Source: Bacteroidetes bacterium UBA1941 (GTDB lineage Bacteria; Bacteroidota; Bacteroidia; Chitinophagales; LD1). From it: DNA of 64,000 bases. The DNA lies in contig DDEZ01000012.1 in the NCBI GenBank assembly GCA_002336805.1, positions 631,594 through 695,593 of the forward strand, read 5' to 3'. Position numbers and translations under genes: made by a program. The notes beneath the pieces were generated by a model. That model saw only the letters and a list, made by a program, of their open reading frames with translations. It did no database searches and was not told the DNA's origin. This document shows, piece after piece, positions 24,046-30,894 of this stretch; the stretch's first letter is position 1; the number at the start of each line of letters is the position of its first letter.

Positions 24046-24152
24046 TTCAGTCAGCGTACGGCTTTTCATAGTCAAAGCATCCGGGCGACACAATAAAAAA
24101 CCCATCCGGCGTTTATATGGGGCATCGATTGATAAACCATCAAAAATCTAAC

Positions 24153-24389
24153 ATGATACAAAGCTCTACATCTGACCTCCTCACCCTCCTCGCCTACGGC
24201 GAACTCCCGGAAAAAGAAGCTACTGCCCTGCAGGCGCAGATCGCTGCAGACCCGGCACTGGCCGCAGAGTGGGATACTATCCGCCAGACCATAGATGAAC
24301 TTTCGGGTATCAGCTTCTCTCCCAGCGAGACCTCTACCAAGATCGTACTGGAGCATAGCTGCAAGACCGAGCACCTGCAGGATATCTAG
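24153..24389 (+). CDS. Small anti-sigma-factor-like protein
   Basis: The 78-residue protein has an N-terminal part (SDLLTLLAYGELPEKEATALQAQIAADPALAAEWDTIR) resembling the short helical ASD segment at the start of Bacteroidota anti-sigma factors. There is no membrane segment and no second domain, so it is either a free-standing small regulator or a remnant. It lies about 100 bp downstream of the membrane protein gene and 88 bp before the pirin start. No sigma factor gene is adjacent. Confidence 0.6.
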   Translation: MIQSSTSDLLTLLAYGELPEKEATALQAQIAADPALAAEWDTIRQTIDELSGISFSPSETSTKIVLEHSCKTEHLQDI

Positions 24390-24420
24390 CCTTATCCTAA
24401 AAAGTAGTTAAATAGAATAA

Positions 24421-24456
24421 TTACATGTTGCAACATGTAATATTGTTGTATCTTTG
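24421..24456 (+). promoter_or_regulatory. 20-bp perfect palindromic operator and promoter of the pirin gene
   Basis: TTACATGTTGCAACATGTAA (24421-24440) is a perfect palindrome. A -7 element TATCTTTG follows at 24449-24456. A TTG at 24428-24430 sits 18 bp upstream of it, at the place of the -33 element, so the palindrome overlaps the core promoter. That is the arrangement expected of a repressor operator (MarR/HxlR/TetR-like). No such regulator gene is adjacent. Confidence 0.7.
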
Positions 24457-24477
24457 TATCATCAAAAACACAGCAAT

Positions 24478-25197
24478 ATGGAAAAGATAACACTGCATAA
24501 AGCAAACACCCGTGGCCACGCCGATCATGGCTGGCTCAATGCCTGGCATACCTTCAGTTTTGCGGACTATACTGACCGCTCCCGCGTACACTTCGGCGTA
24601 CTGCGCGTGCTCAATGATGACACGATAGCTGCCGGCATGGGCTTTGGCAAGCATCCTCATGACAATATGGAGATCATCACCATACCCCTGGAGGGTGCCG
24701 TGGCCCACAAAGACAGCATGGGCCACGAGGAGGTGGTCAGCGCAGGTGAGGTACAGGTGATGAGCGCCGGCACCGGTATCTATCACAGCGAGTACAATGC
24801 CAGCAAGACCGACCCGCTCAAACTGCTCCAGATCTGGCTCTTCCCGCGCGAGGGCAATGTGACCCCGCGCTACGGACAGGCAGCCTTCAAAAAGGAAGAC
24901 CGCATCAATAAGTTTCAGCAGATACTCTCTCCCGGCCCTACAGATAGCGGGCTCTGGATCCATCAGGATGCCTGGTTTCACATCGGCTCACTGCAGAAAG
25001 GATTTCAGACAGACTACCTGGTCAAAAAACCCGGCAATGGTGTCTATGCCTTTGTGATATCCGGAGATGTGACCATCAATGGTACCAGCCTCAATAAACG
25101 TGATGGACTAGGTATAGCCGATACAGATGTACTCCACATCACCGCTGACTCTGAGGCTGAGGTACTTCTGATGGATGTACCCATGATATTGCAATAG
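24478..25197 (+). CDS. Pirin family protein (YhhW-like, quercetinase-like)
   Basis: The 239-residue bicupin protein starts ITLHKANTRGHADHGWLNAWHTFSFADY and carries GFGKHPHDNMEIITIPLEG and EVQVMSAGTGIYHSEYN, which provide the pirin metal ligands (three His and one Glu). E. coli YhhW of this type has quercetin 2,3-dioxygenase activity; native substrates are unknown. The operator upstream suggests induction by an aromatic or redox signal. The ATG at 24478 begins the conserved fold. Confidence 0.92.
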   Translation: MEKITLHKANTRGHADHGWLNAWHTFSFADYTDRSRVHFGVLRVLNDDTIAAGMGFGKHPHDNMEIITIPLEGAVAHKDSMGHEEVVSAGEVQVMSAGTGIYHSEYNASKTDPLKLLQIWLFPREGNVTPRYGQAAFKKEDRINKFQQILSPGPTDSGLWIHQDAWFHIGSLQKGFQTDYLVKKPGNGVYAFVISGDVTINGTSLNKRDGLGIADTDVLHITADSEAEVLLMDVPMILQ

Positions 25198-25278
25198 TCT
25201 GTGATATATCCCTGTATATGTGTATTTAATTTATAACTTTAGGTTCTAAACTATTTTCTAACCCTAAAGTTTAAGTAT

Positions 25279-25701
25279 ATGGGAATGCTCAAAGAATTCA
25301 AGGATTTTGCCATGAAAGGCAATGTGGTAGACCTGGCAGTCGGTGTGATCATCGGTGCCGCGTTTGGCAAGATAGTAGACTCCATGGTAAATGACATCAT
25401 CATGCCGGTCATCTCCAAGGTGGTCTTGAAAGGTGTCAGCTTCACTGACAATTTCGTATCGCTCGATGGCAGCAGCTACGCTACATACGCAAAGGCCAAA
25501 GAGGCTGGCGCAGCTATACTGGCCTGGGGCAATTTTGTGCAGATCGTCGTCAACTTCATCATAGTAGCACTGGTTCTATTCCTCTTTATAAAAGGTATAA
25601 CCTCTATGCGTAAAGAAGAACCGGCACCGGTCGCTCCGGCACCAGAGATGTCCAGCACAGACAAACTGCTCGTAGAGATCAGGGACTCTCTCAAGAAGTA
25701 A
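25279..25701 (+). CDS. mscL: Large-conductance mechanosensitive channel MscL
   Basis: The 140-residue protein has the MscL N-terminal helix and first pore helix (FKDFAMKGNVVDLAVGVIIGAAFGKIVDSMVNDIIMP, split here by family convention into S1 and TM1), a periplasmic loop, a second helix (FVQIVVNFIIVALVLFLFIK) and a charged cytoplasmic helix ending LLVEIRDSLKK. It opens under membrane tension to release solutes during osmotic downshock. Length matches the family. A terminator follows. Confidence 0.97.
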   Translation: MGMLKEFKDFAMKGNVVDLAVGVIIGAAFGKIVDSMVNDIIMPVISKVVLKGVSFTDNFVSLDGSSYATYAKAKEAGAAILAWGNFVQIVVNFIIVALVLFLFIKGITSMRKEEPAPVAPAPEMSSTDKLLVEIRDSLKK

Positions 25702-25716
25702 TAGACTACTGAGTAT

Positions 25717-25752
25717 AAAAAAATAGCCTCGCAGATGCGGGGCTATTTTTTT
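25717..25752. terminator. Bidirectional intrinsic terminator after mscL
   Basis: A 16-bp inverted repeat with one mismatch (arms 25717-25732 and 25737-25752) has a 4-nt loop, an A-run on the left and a T-run on the right. It overlaps the stop codon of the convergent arylsulfotransferase-like gene. Confidence 0.85.
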
Positions 25753-27191
25753 ATGTATACGAATGGAGCAGAGACACTCCACCCCACGCCATATGGCACT
25801 GCTACGCAGTAAAACCCACCTGCGCCAGGCGTAAAAAGATTACCGCGAGCCACCATTTTCACTTCCTTCAGCTCGCGTCCGCTCAGCTTGTACCATTTGC
25901 AGTCCTGTGGTGTGCCACTCACAGAGAGTACTGTGCCATGCTGCTCTATCTGCGGCCGCGCGGGTATCGTACCGCGCGCGAGATGCGCCTGGAAGGAAAA
26001 GATAGATGGCGAGATACTGTAGGTAGCCGCCATACCGCCCTTGTGATACTCCATCAGAGGGCGTGTATGCTGCGCCGTATCTATCGGGAATAAGCCATAA
26101 TTCATCAGGTAGCTGCCATCGCCCGCCACATCCAGATTGCCGCCGCCACCAGTGTTTGGGATCGTACTTTGTGGCTGGAAGGTCTTAAACAATTTGACTA
26201 CGATTCCTCCCTTTCCTGAGGAAACTGTGAATTCATAGCCTCTGCACTGCGGATGCGCACTATCGCCATTAGATAGCACAGTGTAGTACGTCCTGCCATC
26301 GGCACCCGGCACAGCCTGCAGGTCATGCTGCAGGAAGATGGGCAGTGAATCCGACTCCGCATTGATGCGCTGCTTGTTTCTATCTATCCGCCAGATCACA
26401 TGGCCGTCAGTGCGCGATATTTTTCCGATACCGATATGCTTGAAGGAGTAGAGAATATTGCCATCCGTATCCAGATGTACAGAGTTGCCATGGCTCCAGT
26501 CAAAGCGCGCATGATTAGACCGCAATCCTTTAGCATATCTGTATGGCAGATACATAGCATCAAAACCCAGCTGATACAGCGGATTCCAGCTGAATACAGA
26601 CCTGCCGCTACTGTCTGCTATCTCTATGCTCTGGTACTCCATAGGCATGAGCACCTCTCCCGGATCGCCGTAGGCCGCGCGCAGGTCTACAGTCGTATCA
26701 TGTGTGGCAAAATAGATCACACCGCCATGGCCATCCATAGCAAAGTCATGAGAGTCCATGATATGACGGTAGGCAGTGAATGTATCCTTGGCCTGCATGT
26801 GCTGATCGCAAGTGATGACCACCGGCTCAAATCTGGCCGGTGCTGTCTGTGCCACGGTCAGGTAGTGCAGGACAGTATCCATGGAGGCATTCATCATGAG
26901 CATCATGCCGGGCCTCAGTGCAGCTCCGGTATCAGTAGGATGCAGCGCAAACCACCTCGGGGGCCACGGCACATCAGCATCTATGATCTCTAGGGCAGAG
27001 GAGTAGCTGAGCGGCTTGCGCTTGTAGAGATTATCATCCAGTGTGGTGAGTATAAATGCCTGCCCGCGTGGTGGTGTACCAGACAGGAGGGTCACGGGGC
27101 TCACCTTGCACAGCTCCTGCGCGGCGCATCTCTGCGCCAGTCCGGGCCATAGCACAGATAGCAGGATGGATAAGTAGAGCAGCCTTTTCAT
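25743..27191 (-). CDS. Secreted arylsulfotransferase-family (ASST) protein
   Basis: The protein has about 482 residues and a signal peptide (MKRLLYLSILLSVLWPGLAQRCAAQ). It shows the beta-propeller pattern of arylsulfotransferases: MDSHDFAMDGHGGVIYFA, FDWSHGNSVHLDTDGNILYSFKH and ISRTDGHVIWRI. ASST enzymes move sulfate between phenolic compounds in the periplasm; whether the sulfate-carrying His is kept cannot be settled by eye. The C-terminal 70 residues are a small beta domain ending FVYIKK, without a clear sorting signal. The start is set by the signal peptide; the in-frame extension to 27311 is rejected. Confidence 0.78.
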   Translation of the reverse strand: MKRLLYLSILLSVLWPGLAQRCAAQELCKVSPVTLLSGTPPRGQAFILTTLDDNLYKRKPLSYSSALEIIDADVPWPPRWFALHPTDTGAALRPGMMLMMNASMDTVLHYLTVAQTAPARFEPVVITCDQHMQAKDTFTAYRHIMDSHDFAMDGHGGVIYFATHDTTVDLRAAYGDPGEVLMPMEYQSIEIADSSGRSVFSWNPLYQLGFDAMYLPYRYAKGLRSNHARFDWSHGNSVHLDTDGNILYSFKHIGIGKISRTDGHVIWRIDRNKQRINAESDSLPIFLQHDLQAVPGADGRTYYTVLSNGDSAHPQCRGYEFTVSSGKGGIVVKLFKTFQPQSTIPNTGGGGNLDVAGDGSYLMNYGLFPIDTAQHTRPLMEYHKGGMAATYSISPSIFSFQAHLARGTIPARPQIEQHGTVLSVSGTPQDCKWYKLSGRELKEVKMVARGNLFTPGAGGFYCVAVPYGVGWSVSAPFVYIKK

Positions 27192-27320
27192 TTTACATGG
27201 AAATATAGAGACAAAAAACCATGCACCGCTAGTGATAAAAACAAAAAGCGGAGGCTGATCCTCCGCTCCTGCTGAATGCAGTAGTGCCGCAGCCCTACCC
27301 GGCCACGGCACGTAGTCGCC

Positions 27321-29207
27321 CTATTGAGTAATGATGAATCGCATATTTCTGATACCTGCTGCGGTCCTGATAGCGGCAGTGTATACGCCGGGCACTACAC
27401 CCGTCAGGTCCACACCGGCTGCCTTGCCTGCCACTGGCTGAGCCGACACGTGCTGGCCCATGGCGTTGTATATATCTACTGAGTGTATCACCACCTCTGA
27501 CCTGACGTACACGTGGCTGCTGGCAGGATTAGGATAGAGTGCTATGGCAGCCTGGCCCAGCTCACGCAGGCCACTAGGCTCATACGCTACTACAGACGAG
27601 TCCTGGCCCGCGTTCAGCGTGACGGTATGGCCTGCCGCATCTACTGCCGTGATGTCAGAGATATATCCTTTATTGCTATAGTATGCCAGGTCTTTGCCAT
27701 TGATATTGTCTGATGTGATGCGCGAGTACATCTGTGCTATGGCGCCACTACCCGAGCGGTTGATATGGTTGATACCGGTGATAGCTGCCTTGATCTGGCC
27801 GGCTGTAGTCAGGTCCTTGTAGATCGAGATACTATTGGTACCCGTGCCCAGCCAAGATGAGAGAAATCCAAACCTGATAGATGTAGTATCATTTACGATA
27901 GGGTCGTAGTGATAGGTAAATGCCACACCATATACATTGCTCACCGGAGTAGCAGTATCACCGAGGTAGAAGGTAGTGACGAGCGTATCACCTGTCTGTA
28001 CGGTATCTGATGAGAATGTCACTTTGATACCCGGTGTACCGCTGCGCCATGGTGTAGCGCCATCGGTCTTGCTATGCGTCATACCAAAGTTGATCATGAT
28101 AGGCAGCGTATCTGCTGCGTTGATAGTGCCATTGCCATCGCAGTCAGCAAACTTATAATTCAACCCCGTAGCAAAAGTATCTGTCCAGTCTGTTGCTGCC
28201 TGGCCGAGCCATGTCGACACTGCACCTGCGCGCACAGGTCCGGTAGTGCCATAGCCCAGGCCTACATTGAGCAGGTCTGCATTATCTGCGGTGCGGTCAT
28301 TATTAGCGTCACCCGGATATACCAGCCTCTGGAATACACAGCCATTAGGATTAGAAGTACTACAGAGCGGTACACTGGTGATCGCCGGCATTCCCATGCT
28401 CACATTATAGCTAGGTACGCAGGCTATAGCTGTATTACTAAACCTGAGCTGGGTGATGCGGGTGAATGGAGGCAGGCAGGTCAGACCAGTGTTTTCGGAT
28501 ACGTCTACATCACTTGCATATTGGGGCAGATTGCTCAGTGAGGTCAGCGCATTATTATCCACCATCAGGCTGGTCATCGTATCAGGCACCGGCGGCAGAG
28601 TGGTCAGCGAATTGTAGCTCAAAAATGCATATAGAATGTGCGGCGGCAATGGCGGCAGGCTGCTCAGCCCCGCGTTGGAGGCATCGAAGTCCTGCAGGCT
28701 ATCGGGCAGTACGGTGAGCACCTTTGGCGCGCCATAGCCGATCCAGAGGCGCTGTATACTATTAGGTAGTGCCGGCAAGTTTTGCAGCGGAGTACCGTCC
28801 AGCTGCAGGTCGCGCAGATGGGATGGCAGGTCAGGGAGGTTAGTGACTCCGGACTGGGAGAGATCCAGGTGCTCTAGTGTTTCATTAAAGTATGGCGGCA
28901 CACCGGTCAGCCTGTAGTTGTCTGTGAAGCTGAGGTTTTGCAGGCTTTTGAAATACTGTACGCCGGTGATATTAGTATAGGTGGTATCACCTGCCTGCTG
29001 CAGGTCTGTAGCCGTGAGCACAAGAGTATTGGTAGTATCCAGCTGCCAGCCCGAGGTACTATTGCCTGAGAGTGCAGAAGAGTAGCCATGCGCCGAGAGC
29101 CAGTTGCCAAAACCGACGTCGGGTATAGGTACGTATTGTGCCCGGAGGATACCGGTAGCCAGTAGCAGCAGGCAGAGGATCGAGAGTTTTTGGATAAACC
29201 TGTTCAT
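27321..29207 (-). CDS. Secreted leucine-rich repeat, dockerin and T9SS sorting-domain protein
   Basis: The 628-residue protein has a signal peptide (to about residue 24). Next come leucine-rich repeats of the short LP-x-L-P type (about 85-270: LPSHLRDLQLDGTPLQNLP and similar). A type I dockerin pair follows (298-378: DANNDRTADNADLLNVGLGYG shortened here to its Ca loop, and DCDGNGTINAADTLPIMINFG likewise). A cohesin-like beta domain (about 390-515) and a type A sorting domain (about 550-628, LYPNPASSHVYV) end the protein. It should be exported by T9SS and fixed on the surface. It is divergent from the 472-residue helical protein gene. Its tail is closely related to that of the protein at 30895-33891. 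Confidence 0.85.
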   Translation of the reverse strand: MNRFIQKLSILCLLLLATGILRAQYVPIPDVGFGNWLSAHGYSSALSGNSTSGWQLDTTNTLVLTATDLQQAGDTTYTNITGVQYFKSLQNLSFTDNYRLTGVPPYFNETLEHLDLSQSGVTNLPDLPSHLRDLQLDGTPLQNLPALPNSIQRLWIGYGAPKVLTVLPDSLQDFDASNAGLSSLPPLPPHILYAFLSYNSLTTLPPVPDTMTSLMVDNNALTSLSNLPQYASDVDVSENTGLTCLPPFTRITQLRFSNTAIACVPSYNVSMGMPAITSVPLCSTSNPNGCVFQRLVYPGDANNDRTADNADLLNVGLGYGTTGPVRAGAVSTWLGQAATDWTDTFATGLNYKFADCDGNGTINAADTLPIMINFGMTHSKTDGATPWRSGTPGIKVTFSSDTVQTGDTLVTTFYLGDTATPVSNVYGVAFTYHYDPIVNDTTSIRFGFLSSWLGTGTNSISIYKDLTTAGQIKAAITGINHINRSGSGAIAQMYSRITSDNINGKDLAYYSNKGYISDITAVDAAGHTVTLNAGQDSSVVAYEPSGLRELGQAAIALYPNPASSHVYVRSEVVIHSVDIYNAMGQHVSAQPVAGKAAGVDLTGVVPGVYTAAIRTAAGIRNMRFIITQ

Positions 29208-29404
29208 GATGTTTATTTTTTATAGATGATTCAAATTGCGCTGTGACCTAATGATCACGACACAAAAAAACCACTTTCCTATTCTTTAAAAAAGTACATT
29301 TAGCAGCATTTATACCTATTCATTTTGCATCATAAAGCAACTGTATACAGATTAAGTGCGTCATTTTTGTACCGAAATAAGTTATTTATACCAAACATTA
29401 GTTT

Positions 29405-30823
29405 GTGCAGGACTCAAAACTACATCTACTGCTCAGCAGGCTCACAATATACGAGCTAAACCGGCTGGAAAAATTCATGCGCTCAGCCTATCTGAATGAG
29501 GATGAAGCACTCATGAGGCTATACGCACTGCTCCTGCCCTACTATAAAACAAACAGCACTGCGCTGCCTGACCAGACGAGAATATGGAAGAAGATACATC
29601 CTCGTACACCCTTTACCAATCAGAAATACGCCCGCCTGCTATCTGATCTTTTCCGCAAGGTGGAACACTTCATAGCCATAGAGAAACTAAAACAAAAGCC
29701 AGCGGAAGAGAGCCTGCTCGTACTGGAGCGCTACAATGAGTTCAGGCTAAGTAAGCATATCACAGAGCCATTCCTCTCCGCTCAAAGTAAGCTGCACAAA
29801 GACCCGACCCGTGACAGCGACTATCACCTCCAGAGCTTTCGCCTCCAGGTGCAGCAGTACACCTTTCTGGAAAATAAAAAGCAACGTGGCACCGACAAGA
29901 ACCTAAAAGACACCCTTCATCATCTCGACCGCTTTTACCTGATCAATAAACTCAGGTATACTGCGGCGGCGCTGCACTACAGCCAGTTTCTGAATGTACA
30001 GCAGGACACTGCGCTGCTGGAGGAGATACTCACCTATCTGCGACAGAACCCGCTGCAGGATGACCCCGCTATAGCTGCCTATCATTACATCATCCTATCA
30101 CTCACAGAGCCGGAAGACGAGCAGCACTTCACCGCACTCAGGAGACTCCTGCTGAGCAATAGTGCAGAGCTGGCCCTCTCTACTAAACTGGATGCAGTGG
30201 ATCACTCGCTGAACTACTGTATTCGCAAAATAAATAACGGCCACAGTAAATATCAGGCAGAGATACTCAGCCTCTATAAGTATGCGCTGGACCACGAGCT
30301 GCTGTATGACAAGGGCATCCTCTCTCCCTGGGACTACAAGAATATCACCACCATAGCCCTGCGCAATAAGGAGTATAAATGGGCAGCATCCTTTATCGAT
30401 CAGTACAGGTATAAACTGGCCAAAGCGGACCAGAGAAACGCCTGGACATTCAATCAGGCGCGTTATCACTTTGCCATGCGGCAATACGATAAGGTGCTGG
30501 AGCTACTACAGGGAGTAGAGTATACGGATATTTTCTACCTGCTCGACTCCAAGACGACGCTCATGAAGACCTACTATGAGCTGGGCGAGTACCAGCCGCT
30601 GCAGTCGCTCAAAGAGAGTTTCCGCATCCTGCTGCGCAGAAAGAAACTGATCTCCGAGCAGAACCGGGCCAACTATGGCAACTTTGCCCGGCTGGTCATG
30701 AAGCTGTACCGTATAGATGTAAAGAATAAGCCCAGACTGGCTGCACTACGCAAAGAAATAGAGACCACCGGCAATACCGCGGATCGCTCCTGGATACTGG
30801 AGAAACTGGACGAGCTTTCATAG
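29405..30823 (+). CDS. Helical repeat protein of unknown function (paralog 1)
   Basis: This 472-residue soluble protein has no signal peptide and is predicted all-helical, TPR/HEAT-like. It starts QDSKLHLLLSRLTIYELNRLEKF and ends KEIETTGNTADRSWILEKLDEL. It is collinear with the gene at 34072-35496, and many blocks are shared (FTN..YARLLSDL, DTALL.EI, LLYDKGILSPWDYKNI, LDSKTTLMKTYYELG, LISEQN). The start is GTG at 29405, supported by the paralog's ATG at the same place. No named family is known to me. Divergence from a T9SS dockerin protein suggests a linked role, perhaps cytosolic regulation or assembly. Confidence 0.82.
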   Translation: MQDSKLHLLLSRLTIYELNRLEKFMRSAYLNEDEALMRLYALLLPYYKTNSTALPDQTRIWKKIHPRTPFTNQKYARLLSDLFRKVEHFIAIEKLKQKPAEESLLVLERYNEFRLSKHITEPFLSAQSKLHKDPTRDSDYHLQSFRLQVQQYTFLENKKQRGTDKNLKDTLHHLDRFYLINKLRYTAAALHYSQFLNVQQDTALLEEILTYLRQNPLQDDPAIAAYHYIILSLTEPEDEQHFTALRRLLLSNSAELALSTKLDAVDHSLNYCIRKINNGHSKYQAEILSLYKYALDHELLYDKGILSPWDYKNITTIALRNKEYKWAASFIDQYRYKLAKADQRNAWTFNQARYHFAMRQYDKVLELLQGVEYTDIFYLLDSKTTLMKTYYELGEYQPLQSLKESFRILLRRKKLISEQNRANYGNFARLVMKLYRIDVKNKPRLAALRKEIETTGNTADRSWILEKLDELS

Positions 30824-30842
30824 CTAAATTACCTAAAAGGCA

Positions 30843-30865
30843 AGCGAGGCCACAAGGGCCTCGCT
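30843..30865. terminator. Hairpin between convergent genes
   Basis: A 9-bp perfect stem (AGCGAGGCC at 30843-30851, GGCCTCGCT at 30857-30865) has a 5-nt loop. It lies between convergent genes but has no long T-run on either side, so terminator function is likely but not certain. Confidence 0.5.
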
Positions 30866-30894
30866 ACGTTACCACGGTGAAATATCCTGATAGG

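Noticed and set aside
23683..24105. 140-residue minus-strand open frame opposite the small membrane protein
   Set aside because: It is low in hydrophobic order, has no family features and has a start in a poor context. The plus-strand frame has clear membrane segments.
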